DNA from: Gordionus sp. m RMFG-2023 | Lineage: Eukaryota > Nematomorpha > Gordioida > Chordodea > Parachordodidae | NCBI RefSeq assembly: GCF_954871325.1 | Contig: NC_088777.1 | Coordinates: 24,591,366 to 24,655,365 of the forward strand | Reading direction: 5' to 3' | DNA length: 64,000 nucleotides | In this document: positions 44,258 through 53,929 of the stretch, one piece after another | How the letters are laid out: each line of letters opens with the position of its first letter | Position numbering within the stretch: the stretch's first letter is position 1 | Notes under the pieces: model-generated | Databases searched by the model: none | What the model saw: only the letters and a program-made list of their open reading frames with translations | What the model was told of the DNA's origin: nothing | Program-made: the position numbers and the translations under genes

Positions 44258-45795
44258 TGTAAGAAATTTAAAAAAGTCACCAACTTTGTTATTCACCATC
44301 AAATCACCAACTTTTCATCATCTTCAAAAAAACCACCTTGAGCAAAGAAAAGAAAACTTCTTCACCATCGCTAAACCATCTTCCTCACCAAAAACAGTAT
44401 ATTCTATTTTATAATTTCAATTTACACGTTTTATTTCAGGTTATTTACAGCAAACTACGAGCAAGAAAATCACAACATCATCTTCAAAAACGAAACTACA
44501 TTGAGCAAAAAAAAGAGAATTTCTTCACCATCGCTAAACCATCTTCCTCACCAACAACAGTATATTCTATTTTATAATTTCAATTTACACGTTTTATTTC
44601 AGGTTATTTACGGCAAACTACGAACAAGGAAATCACAACATCATCTTCAAAAACGAAACCACCTTGAGCAAAGAAAAAACAACTTCTTCACCATCGCTAA
44701 ACCATCTTCCTCACCAACAACAGTATATTCTATTTTATAATTTCAATTTACACGTTTTATTTCAGGTTATTTACGGCAAACTACGAGCAAGGAAATCACA
44801 ACATCATCTTCAAAAACGAAACCACCTTGAGCAAAGAAAAGAGAACTTCTTCACCATCGCTAAACCATCTTACTCACTAACAACAGTATATTCTATTTTA
44901 TAATTTCAATTTACACGTTTTATTTCAGGTTATTTACGGCAAACTACAAGCAAGGAAATCACAACATCATCTTCAAAAACGAAACCACCTTGAGCAAAGA
45001 AAAGAGAACTTCTTCACCATCGCTAAACCATCTTCCTCACCAACAACAGTATATTCTATTTTATAATTTCAATTTACACGTTTTATTTCAGGTTATTTAC
45101 GGCAAACTACGAACAAGGAAATCACAACATCATCTTCAAAAACGAAACCACCTTGAGCAATTCTTCACCATCGCTACCAACAACAGTAAATTCTATTTTA
45201 TAATTTCAATTTACACGTTTTTTTTCAGGTTATTTACGGCAAACTACGAGCAAGGAAATTACAACATCATCTTCAAAAAAACCACCTTGAGCAAAGAAAA
45301 GAAAACTTCTTCACCATCGCTAAACCATCTTCCTCACCAAAAACAGTATATTCTATTTAATTTCAATTTACACGTTTTATTTCAGGTTATTTACGGCAAA
45401 CTACGAGCAAGGAAATCACAACATCATCTTCAAAAACGAAACCACCTTGAGCAAAGAAAAGAGAACTTCTTCATCATCGATAAACCACCTTCCTCACCAA
45501 CAACAGTATATTCTATTTTATAATTTCAATTTACATGTTTTATTTCAGGTTATTTACGGCAAACTACGAACAAGGAAATCACAACATCATCTTCAAAAAC
45601 GAAACCACCTTGAGCAAAGAAAAGAGAACTTCTTCACCATCGCTAAACCATCTTCCTCACCAACAACAGTATATTCTATTTAATTTCAATTTACACGTTT
45701 TATTTCAGGTTATTTACGACAAACTACGAGCAAGGAAATCACAACATCATCTTCAAAAACGAAACCACCTTGAGCAAAGAAAAGAGATTGAAATC
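44258..45795 (+). repeat. 163-bp tandem array of exon-like units, ~9 copies
   Basis: The landmark TTGAGCAAAGAAAAG recurs every 163 bp from 44338 (44501, 44664, 44827, 44990 and on to about 45770), with two shortened units. Each has TTTATTTCAG followed by GTTATTTACGGC and codons for KLRARKSQHHLQKRNHLEQR, then SPTTVYSIL and a stop. The basic stretch resembles the basic segment of the 509-bp units (KRQALCRIKKRNEQ), and CACCTTGAGCAAA resembles CACATCGAGCAAA near 33.15 kb. 163 is not a multiple of three, so the longer reading frames across units are by-products. Confidence 0.93.
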
Positions 45796-46325
45796 TCCTT
45801 TTTTAGGTAAAATTTTCTATATTATAAAATTTATTACATTATATTTTTTATATGGCTACAAATGCATATGTGTTGTAACCCGATAATCATCAACTCTTGA
45901 AGTATAAATATTTATTATATTTTCTTATAATTCATATCTTTGTCTCTTTTTTTCTATTTCTTCCTTCTTATTTTCATTCTTTTTTTCATTTCTTTGCTTC
46001 CCTAAAATCTATCTCCTACCTTCACGCGGTGGGGAGTGAACAGTAATTCTGACTAACAGGAGCTCTGGTAAATAATGTTAGTATTTAGGGTGCTAATAAG
46101 AGATATTGTTTCATTTTTGTAATTTAAAATATAAATTTCGAAATCACATCTCATAAAAAGGAAAATGTCTGATTCATCCATCATCAAATAAAGGTAAAAT
46201 ATATTATTCATCAATCATTGAATAAAATAGACAATTCCTCTCTCTTAGTCTTAATGGGTTGGAATTGGCCTGAAGGAGGAGGGGGAGGGGTAAAAAGAAT
46301 TATCGTAAAAGAACGAATAAAATTC

Positions 46326-46360
46326 TCATCCCCGTCATTTTTGACGGGTTATCAACTAGT
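46326..46360 (+). other. Helitron 3' terminus (hairpin and CTAG|T)
   Basis: CCCGTCA, a 4-T loop, then TGACGGG forms a perfect 7-bp stem at 46331-46348. It is followed by TTATCAA and the terminal CTAG (46356-46359), with T as the next base. Hairpin, short spacer, CTRR and insertion between A and T are the defining 3' features of Helitrons. Confidence 0.93.
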
Positions 46361-46559
46361 TAATTTATATTTGTTAATATTTATTCGTCATATTAAATGT
46401 ATATTTGTTAATATTTATTCATCATTTATCGCATTTATCTACTAAGTTATTTTATCAATTAAATTCGATTTTAAGTTTTCCGGCGTAATATTTACTGATT
46501 ATTTTCAAATTTTTAGTGGCGTAATATTTATCTACCATTTTCAAATTTCTAGTCAAATA

Positions 46560-47850
46560 ATAATTATTTCTGAAACTTCTTGTCCAACAGGGAAAAAGAA
46601 ATTGCAAGTCCAACGAGATAGAGTCTCTGCCATCAAGCAGTAACAGCTTAAGGAGTTAGAAGAGCCAATTATTTGCTATTACTGAAATATCACAATGGCC
46701 TGAAAGAAATATTTCCTGAGAAGCGAGAAAATTATTGGATACAATGCTTATACCAAATTTTATTTCTCATTAGAATGTATTATTTAATTATACAATTATT
46801 TTAAGTATTTCAAAAACATGACATTGACTTGATTAAGAAAATGAGAATAGTGGAGAGCATTTTATCAGAACTCAAGGAAATTAGGGCTAATGTTGATGAA
46901 GAATTTCATATTTTATTGTTGAGTCAAAAGCAGAGCTATACGTGTTTAATATTTGTCTCCCTCTACTTGTAGCAAGGCAAGCTCATCGTTAAAACATTAA
47001 TATAGGATCAGTAGAAGAGTATATCTTAAATCAGATACATTTATAACCCAAATAAATGAATTTTTAATTCATCATGCAGCACTTAGTAATCTGCAAATAA
47101 CTTCCACAAAAGCCTTCCCAACCTTTTTCAGATGGTGATAGAAAATAAAATATTTGTTAGATTTTTATTATGTATATGTTAAAGTATCTTATGATGCCTT
47201 ACTTGCTGAATAACTATGTTTATAAGATTAACTATGGTTAATATAGTCCCAAAAAATGTTGTGGATGCTCTGCATTATTTCAAACACATTTTAGATAAAA
47301 TTCCCAATGTATTAAAAGGGTTTCTTTTTTAAGAAGAATAACAGAGGCCTGGAGAAGTACCATTTGCAGGGCACGGCCCGGATTTTTTTTAAAGATTTTT
47401 TACGGCCTGACCTAAGTTTTTTAAAAAAAATTTCAGGCCCGGCCCGGCTTTTTAAAAAAAAATATTTAGGCCCGACTCGGCTTTTATTAAAAAAATTTTA
47501 GGCCCGGCCCGGATTTTTTTAAAATAAATTATATTTATTTTTGATTTTTATAGCTAATAATAACGATTTCAAATATAGGCTGTTTTAAAAAATACAGCCC
47601 GGATTTGGTGTTTTTTAAAATAATTCAGACCCTGCTTGGGTGTTTTTTTAAAAAAATTTCGGGCCCGGCCCGGGTATATTTAAAAAAATTAAAATAATGT
47701 CCGGCCTGGGGGCCGGGCCTGCAGATCTCTGAAAAACATACCAAGAAGTACAACATCTGAAAGTAGATTGAAAGATTTGGATCTTTTGAATATTCATAGG
47801 CATTTGACGACAAGCACGAAGATTGGATTTTACATTGTAAATTTATAACA
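46560..47850 (+). pseudogene. hAT transposase remnant, P52rIPK/DUF4371-like
   Basis: Pieces on the plus strand: SILSELKEIRANVDEEFHIL; VARQAHR followed by IGSVEEYI; and, beyond a nested MITE, STSESRLKDLDLLNIHRHL. These match typical segments of this hAT lineage (R.TQR.N...T.EEY, and RL..LALLNIHRDI near the C-terminus). Many stops and frame changes. It is the continuation of the transposase whose start lies at 32.8 kb. Confidence 0.72.
47342..47731. mobile_element. GC-rich-ended hAT MITE
   Basis: Starts CAGAGGCCTGGAGAAGTACC and ends GGGCCTGCAGATCTCTG. The interior alternates GGCCCGGCCCGG clusters with A/T runs. The left tip also contains TACCATTTGCAGGGCACGGC, shared with the 53.9-kb fragment and the right end of the 2.86-kb hAT. 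It has no coding capacity and no clean target duplication. It interrupts the hAT transposase remnant. Confidence 0.78.
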
Positions 47851-48106
47851 TACAAAATGCAATTATTCCTAAGAAACTTTTTGTGTAAAGGCTCAAAAAA
47901 TTCAAATTTCTATTTTGGGTCATTTAAGTGATTCTTTACATATAATTTTTTTATAATTCACATTAAATTAAATTGTGTATTAGAAATAGTTATTAGTCCT
48001 AATAAATTTATGCTTGATATTTTTAAAAAACAATAATATATCTTAAAAAATTTTATTATCCCCCCCCCCCTCAGACCAAATTTTTGCGTACGCGCCTGAT
48101 TTCAAA

Positions 48107-48655
48107 TTAAATTTGATAACTTGATTTTATCTCATTTTTTATTTAAGATATGTAAGAATTAAAGCAAAAAAAGCTTTTGTGGAAGATAATAACATTTTTT
48201 CCTTTACAATACCCTAATATTTATTTCCATTTTTACCTTCATTAAATTTACTGAAATATAATTTTACACAAATATATTATCACTTTTTAAATTCTAATTT
48301 ATTATTAAAGCCAAATTTTAAAATATTTTACCTAAAAAACTGGAAACAATAAGATTAATATAAAAGAATTTAAGTTTATTAAGTGTTTTGTTTTCATTCA
48401 CATGATATTTGATTTAAAATCCTGTGCCTATTCAAATCTTATGAATTCTAATATTATAAATGTAAATGTATTAACAGACCATGCTGGAATGAAAGTTTAT
48501 TAATGCTTTGTTAACATAAGATTTTATTCTAACTAATTTTATTATACATGCTTCACAATTATTATAAAGTAATGTAAGATTTAATAAAAATATTTTGTGA
48601 TAAGAGTTTGGCTAGACTCTGGAGTAAATAATTCTTTTTCCACAATATTCTCTAG
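48107..48655. other. Tigger interior, AT-rich, no gene seen
   Basis: Tigger sequence between the hAT's right duplication and the transposase 3' end. No coding signal recognised. Confidence 0.5.
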
Positions 48656-48825
48656 CTTTTTTAGTGAATCTTAATCCCTTAGATGTTTATGAGCATATTC
48701 AAGAAAAGTATAATAACCATTAAGAGCCTGATTTTTTGTAATTAAATGATCAGATATCTCTAGGTTCCCTTCGTCATTCTCGGAGCTTTCATAACCTTCT
48801 ATAAAAAATAAGATTAATTAAAATT

Positions 48826-50140
48826 TTAAGTAATTAAACCTTCCAACTCTAATCTTATCTGATTACAAATATCCTGATCATCCAAAATTCCATGGCAGCT
48901 AGCATCATCATCGTGTAACGCATATTCTTCAAATATGGGATCAAATTCATCTTCTTCGTTGTCAGTTAGTGCTATATCATCCTTCGATTCCCAATCAAAT
49001 GCCATAGACTTATCAAAAAATTTAGCTTCAATAAAACATTTTATGATTGTGGTACTTGTCACCTCACCCCATGCAAATTTTATAAGATAGAGGCTATCAT
49101 AGAGTGTAAATCTTTTATAAAAAGAGCTGGTGTCATTTCCTTCCATCAATGTTATCATTTTTCTCATGATACCCTATCTATAATGACATTTAAAAGATCT
49201 AATTGCACCCATGTCCAAAGGTTGAATTAATGATATTGTATTACTGGTAAAAAAAATTAATTTTATATTGTTAAATGTTAATTTTGTTTTGTGACAAGAT
49301 GCATTGTCACAAAACAATAAAATTTTCTTCATTAATGAGGAATCCCATTCTCTTAGGATATCTTCAAAAGTTGAGGTTGTCATCCAGCTGCTTTTATTGG
49401 AGTAGTATTTTACTGGTAATTTTTTATTTTTAAAGCACCTAGGGTTTTAAATTTCCCTACAACATATAACTTTTTATCAGATCCATCCCCATTTATGATA
49501 AATAGAACTGTGACCTTTTCCTTGTCTGGTTTGAAGCCCAGTGGTTGAGTTCCACTAAATTTCATTGTGCCCTTTGGCAATGCTCGGTAGTATAGTCCTG
49601 TGTCATCACAATTGTAAATATTACTCCTTTGATAATCTTTAATCAGAGATGGGAGTGTATTTCTGCTCCATTCATTTGCATTAATAATATCTGCACTCCC
49701 CTTTTCATTGCAAACATTATGGAAATTTATATTCTGTCTTTTCCTAAATCTCTGCAACTAGCTGCTAGTAGGAATGCCTATAATATATAATATATATTAT
49801 AAAAAAAACTTATAATTACCTTCATTGAATGTTTGGCTAAAAAATATAGCTTTTTCTAACATCACTGGCCCATTTAGACTGCAATTTTTACTTCGCATTT
49901 GGGTAAACCAAACCAATAAAGCTTCTGTCTTTGGGTAACAACTCATTCTAACTCTTTTAGTTGTAGGAGGTTTATTCCTTAGAAATTGTGAGCATATATT
50001 TTCTTTATTCGCTATACGGTAGATTGTCGAGACGTGGCAATTGTAATTTGATGCTAATTATGTTTTTGATGTAGTGTTTAATTTATCAATTATTTCTTTT
50101 TTATGCTTCAGGGTTAGTGTATGGAATGTTTTTTTTACCA
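48826..50140 (-). pseudogene. Tigger/pogo DDE transposase (lightly damaged)
   Basis: Read on the minus strand. The N-terminal helix-turn-helix begins MVKKTFHTLTLKHKKEIIDK; the second HTH region has TEALLVWFTQMRSK and SLNGPVMLEKA. DDE core: NIYNCDDTGLYYRALPKGTM, KEKVTVLFIINGDGSDKKLY, ILLFCDNASCHK and SLIQPLDMGAIRSFK, so the three catalytic acidic positions are present. An acidic C-terminal part follows (DNEEDEFDPIFEEYA). One stop lies in the HTH region and a frameshift follows KIKNYQ. About 440 residues in all, normal for Tigger. This is the gene that defines the surrounding element. Confidence 0.92.
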
Positions 50141-50931
50141 TTTTTATATTAATTTCTGGCGTGGTAATGAATGAATGGATGGAAAAAGGTTAAATAAAAA
50201 AATGATGAATAATTTTTTTCGATAAATTTTTTTTATTTTTTCACTTATCCGATTAAATTAACGTTATTGTCATATAAATGGGACCTGAAAAATTTTGCAA
50301 TTATCCGATATTTCGCAATTAACCGATTCGCAATTATAAATGTAATTTAACATTATACCTAATTATTATCAAAATCGTGGGGTTTTTTCGCATTTAAAAG
50401 TTTTTGCACTTAAGCGATATGCAATTAAACGGTTTTGACTGTATAATACAATTCATCGACCAAATCTATATATTACAAACAATCATACACATTGTTTTTC
50501 AAATAAACTATCCTTTTAAATGTAATTTAAAAGGTTTAGATATTTTAGCAAGCCCATAATGCCATAATAATTAATTCATTGTAAATAATGGAGGTTTTAA
50601 TTGAATTTATTAACTAAAAAATAAATTATTTATATTCACAAAATATCGATAGTTGGTAGTAGAGATAAATTAATTTAAGTTATCCTTTATAAATTCTTTG
50701 AAAAGAGTATCAATAAATAAATAAGTGAAAATAATGATAGAGAAACACCGCCGCCGAAGGCGGCGATTTTTTTAGGGGGGTAGGCAAAGATTTTTGAAGG
50801 GGGTTTGCATCCAGTGAAAATCCTGTCATGTAAACGCTGCGCTTACGACATATCAGCTGCTCTGTCGTTTAATGTCGTGGTGTGTTTGTCGTGTCGCTGT
50901 CTCTCTCTACTGTGATTGCACCCTAAGGCTA

Positions 50932-51530
50932 ACGAATTCATTATTTTTAAAATGTTTACATCTCAAATTTTACATCTGTCATATTTCAAGCTTCTTATTC
51001 ACTAATACTATTTTAAAAATATTTAATTTCCTATTTATTTTATTGGGTTAGGATATAAAGAGGACTTACATATTTATTTTATAAATAAGGTAATTTAAAA
51101 AATAAAATATAAAAACGGAAGTGGGACTATAAGTATTTAAAGAAACACGCAAAATTATTTTTGTTATTAGTTTCGAATTTTCAGTTTTAAATCGATAACA
51201 ATTTATAAATAAATTAGTAAATATATATTACATTACATAAAAAGGTAGAATTGTACTTACATAATATTTATTCACTAATGTATATACAAATCTTATTAAA
51301 TATAATTTTGTAAAAAAAAATTAAGATAGATAGAAAATCATTATAAAGTTTCATAACAAGATAAGAAGGTTTAGTTCTTGCACATAATTAATCTTAAAAT
51401 ATAAATTATTTGTTAATACCATAAGGAGGGGCAATTATTAAAAATTTATAAATTATTTTTTATAAATATAGGAAGAATTATTTATTAATTATTGGAAATT
51501 AAATATTTATAATAAAAACAAATACATCTA
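50932..51530. other. AT-rich DNA, no gene seen
   Basis: Sequence just outside the nest. No coding, RNA or repeat signal recognised. Confidence 0.5.
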
Positions 51531-51538
51531 TGGCCTTA

Positions 51539-51785
51539 TTATTTTCGTTCTTTCCGCTTTGGCTTTTTTAGTTTGATTAGGTTTTTTGATCCTAAAGGTT
51601 TTACTATAGCTAATTGACCACATGTTGAGGTAATTAGTTTTCCATTACTATTTTCTTTTAGTATTTTCAACAGAATTTCCTTATATTCAGCATCTGTCAT
51701 CTCAGCCCAGCTCTGATGCATGGGCGATATATCTAATGCTTTTGGGACCCAACCCACATATGGCTCTTTCGAAGTCTTTTTCCTG
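51539..51785 (-). CDS. Unidentified exon-like frame
   Basis: About 80 open codons on the minus strand begin after a TTTAATACAG acceptor. They encode SKEPYVGWVPKALDISPMHQ, then WAEMTDAEYKEILLKILKEN, and end KKPKRKERK before a stop. The composition looks like real protein (hydrophilic, helical, basic tail), but I do not recognise the family. It lies 0.35 kb from a MULE-like remnant on the same strand and could be its 3' exon. A host exon is also possible. Confidence 0.4.
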
Positions 51786-52134
51786 TATTAAAACAATAAC
51801 ATTTATTTTATTTATCATTATATGTAAAGGAGTTTTTTTCAATCAAGTTTTGTTTATAATACATGATTTATGCTTTCACAATTATTGCTGGTGTAGTAGG
51901 GTGATAAAATAATTATATTTTTTAAAGGTAAATATACCATATTATATAATTTATCTATTAAATGATTATCTAAATATTTTACAAATTTTATATAATTTTT
52001 ATTTAAGCAAAATTGTTTTAAATTATAAATATTTTTTAAAATATTTTATCGGTTAATAAAATATTATTTCATCTTTACTGTAAATAAAATTTATAAATAT
52101 GTTTCAAATTTTTTTTTCAACTCCTTCGTTATTA

Positions 52135-52262
52135 GTTAAAAAAATGTATTAAATTTTCTTTAATGTGTTTAATACATAAAAGATGTGCTGAATTTATAAA
52201 ATTTTTACGCAAGGCCGATACCATCTTCAATTCTCCGTCACTCCCAAAAATTAAATTATTAA
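52135..52262 (-). pseudogene. MULE-type transposase fragment
   Basis: Minus-strand frame GSDGELKMVSALRKNFINSA, then HLLCIKHIKENLIHFF. This matches the block G(T/S)DGE..L..AL...F..A.HL.C..H...N found in animal MULE transposases. An intron-like donor or stop follows. No terminal repeats seen. Confidence 0.6.
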
Positions 52263-52477
52263 TAGATATACGATTTTTTTAAAATTGATTCAAGGTGGGA
52301 GAAAAAAATTATTAATGTTGAAATATAGGTCCTAAGAAAATTGGGTGATTGTGTAAACGGTGAGTTTTATGCATTTGTGTTTATAAACGGTGCATGTGAT
52401 AAACAATTCTCCTAAATTATAAGTTTTATCTATACTTATAATGCTAGGATTATTATTTGAGCATATATATAATTTTA

Positions 52478-52580
52478 TCTATCAGGGTCGTGGCTAGCCT
52501 TTACAATCTTAGGGGCTCAACTAAAAAAAATAATGGCGGTAAGGGGGGCGGGTTTCGCCCGTGTTTTATATTAATATATA
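52478..52580. mobile_element. Fragment of hAT-like end (CAGGGTCGTGGCTAGCC)
   Basis: CAGGGTCGTGGCTAGCC followed by GGGGGGCGGGTTTCGCCCG resembles the CAGTGGCGTAGCTA MITE ends. No inverted partner was found nearby. Confidence 0.4.
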
Positions 52581-52968
52581 ATACATTTTGAAGATTTGCT
52601 AACTTGGAGCAATTATTCTGAATTTCATATATTGTCATTTATCATATTATGCATACAAAATAAACCAGCATCTAAATATTTAAAATAATACATGACATTT
52701 CTAAATATAATATTTTTTAATACAAAATCTATTACAGTATAAAATATTTTCCCTTAAAAAATTTGCGTCTAAAGAATTATAAGTGATCATCATCTCTTAT
52801 GGCGTAAATTTTGAGGATTCATGCCTTGATATATTGTAGGCAAATAAATACCAGGGAGAACTCCAGGCCAATCTCTCAGATTGCCTTTTGTACACTTCAA
52901 AAGTGATTTTTAAATTCATCAGTAATATTCATAAAAATTTAGAAAGAAGTGTAAATATACTTTTCAAC

Positions 52969-53239
52969 CAGTGGCGTAGCTAGGAATTTTCCTTAGAGGG
53001 GGTCCATACATAAATTTAGTAGATTATTCTCAATGACTTTATAATAATACTATCCAGAATAATTTCAATAGTAATATAATATCCTTCCACGAACATCAAA
53101 ACCAGAAAAATATAAATATTATTGGTATTTATTTGATATAAAGTCACCACTTATAAGTCTTTTGAACGTATATTCTAAAAATAAATTTTTGCTCTGGGAG
53201 GGATCCAAACCCGAAAACCACCCCCGTAGCTAGCCACTA
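52969..53239. mobile_element. CAGTGGCGTAGCTA MITE, second copy, opposite orientation
   Basis: Starts CAGTGGCGTAGCTAGG and ends CGTAGCTAGCCACTA. Flanks TTTTCAAC and CTTTCAAC match at 7 of 8. The interior is the reverse complement of the 31.56-kb copy (for example CAATGACTTTATAATAAT here) with about 90 bp less, so it is an internally deleted relative. Confidence 0.87.
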
Positions 53240-53281
53240 CTTTCAACTAGTTTATCATATGTCTTGTTGATTCAAAAGTGA

Positions 53282-53440
53282 CCTGATAATGACATTTCTG
53301 TGAGATTTGTCTCACATCCTCCATGGAATGAGACTAAAAGTTTTTGTTGTTGGCTAAAGAGTGAGATAACTTCAGCATTATGTAGGTGATGATATAATTT
53401 GTCATTCTCTAAGAAAAACTTGGCACATTTGACTCTAAGG
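53282..53440 (-). pseudogene. Unidentified exon-like frame
   Basis: About 50 open codons on the minus strand encode VKCAKFFLENDKLYHHLHNA, EVISLFSQQQKLLVSF and HGGCETNLTEMSLSGHF. The family is not recognised. It sits upstream (in minus-strand order) of the MULE-type fragment at 52.2 kb and may be another part of that gene, separated by the MITE at 52.97 kb. Confidence 0.35.
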
Positions 53441-53841
53441 TTTTTTTAACCCATGATCGCCGATATAGGACGTTGGGTAGGTTTTGCATTTAAGGTAATT
53501 ATAAATATCATTGATAACATCGAGATTCACTATATATATTTTTATATATGTTACTTTTTGGATGTATGTTTTCACAAATTAGATAAATAACATTAAAATT
53601 CGATTCAAAATGTAAATTCGAAAATTAAATTTAATATCAAAAATTAAATTTACAAGAATTTCAGTAATACTAAAAAAAAACTGCATTATCATATAACTCT
53701 CCCTATCAATTTACATTGTAATTAAGATCTTTGTTATTAATCAACTCCCTCCTAAACACTATTTATCAAAGGGGGAGTTAATCTATCATAGTGATTATTT
53801 AACTCAGATGTATGTGATAAGGGGAGTTAATGAATCACGCT

Positions 53842-53923
53842 ACAGCAGGGCCGTAAAAAAATTTTTGGAAAAAAAAATCCGGGCCGAGCCGGGCCGTGCA
53901 AATGGTACCTCTACAGGTCCCTG
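53842..53923. mobile_element. Solo GC-rich hAT right end
   Basis: GGGCCGAGCCGGGCCGTGCA, AATGGTACCTCTACAGG and TCCCTG reproduce the last ~80 bp of the hAT at 2.86-4.64 kb (GGGCCGTGCAAATGGTACC, TCTGCAGGTCTCTG). No left end or transposase is present. Confidence 0.75.
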
Positions 53924-53929
53924 ATTATT

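Larger units (their letters stand above)
32950..46359 (+). mobile_element. Helitron with internal tandem arrays
   Basis: Contains a Rep/helicase gene (40.2-44.2 kb) and a classic Helitron 3' end: a 7-bp-stem hairpin CCCGTCA-TTTT-TGACGGG, 7 bases, then CTAG followed by T at 46360. The 5' border is not fixed. I place it near 32.95 kb, where the host hAT sequence stops, but no unambiguous TC start was found. It carries three tandem arrays and a MITE and spans about 13 kb. It inserted into the hAT element that surrounds it. Confidence 0.8.
32210..48098 (+). mobile_element. hAT element (P52rIPK-like lineage) with 8-bp TSD, nested in Tigger
   Basis: Left end CATTGGCGTACGC and right end GCGTACGCGCCTG are inverted. 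The exact 8-bp duplication ATTTCAAA flanks them (32202-32209 and 48099-48106). G- or C-homopolymer patches (10 or more) sit next to both ends. Remnants of a plus-strand hAT transposase lie at the left (32.79 kb) and right (46.6-47.9 kb), separated by an inserted Helitron. A second hAT-type MITE lies in its right part. Confidence 0.9.
31248..50441 (-). mobile_element. Tigger/pogo element with TA target, opened by later insertions
   Basis: Left end CAGTCAAAACCGTTTAATTG and right end CAATTAAACGGTTTTGACTG are perfect inverted repeats. Each is bordered by TA, the Tc1/mariner-pogo target. Subterminal words TTATCCGAT and TTTCGCAATTA recur at both sides. The transposase gene lies at the right on the minus strand. 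A MITE (31.56 kb) and a hAT (32.21-48.10 kb) inserted later. Tigger-only sequence is about 2.9 kb, the normal size for the family. Confidence 0.93.
31066..50840. mobile_element. TIR element with 6-bp TSD, outer to the Tigger
   Basis: Left end GCAGCGTCTACATGA and right end TCATGTAAACGCTGC are inverted (one mismatch in 15). The same 6 bp, GCTTAC, lies directly outside each (31060-31065 and 50841-50846). Inside, G-rich patches (GGGGTAGG) and TTTGCATCC occur near both ends. Its own sequence is only about 580 bp once the nested Tigger is removed, with no gene seen, so it is a small non-autonomous element. A 6-bp duplication is unusual for the other families here, so the family is not assigned. Confidence 0.65.
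25321..50922. mobile_element. Probable PIF/Harbinger element, now the outer shell of a nest
   Basis: The left sequence TGCATTCACAGCAGAGAGCG continues AGCGACACGACAAA. The right sequence, reverse complemented, reads TGCAATCACAGTAGAGAGAG and then CAGCGACACGACAAA. That makes about 36 bp of inverted repeat. A Harbinger partner-gene relic (plus) and transposase end (minus) lie just inside the left end. Everything from 26.7 to 30.9 kb and from 31.07 to 50.84 kb is later insertion. I could not fix a 3-bp target duplication, so the exact ends are uncertain. Confidence 0.45.

Noticed and set aside
44338-45810. A family of 79-177 codon frames starting SKEK...
   Set aside because: They are produced by the 163-bp array, which shifts frame every unit; only the short exon-like segment is plausible coding material.
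31066-50840. Polinton/Maverick, because of the 6-bp duplication and ~20-kb span
   Set aside because: No polymerase, integrase or capsid-type gene was seen, and the length is explained by a nested Tigger; its own sequence is only about 0.6 kb.
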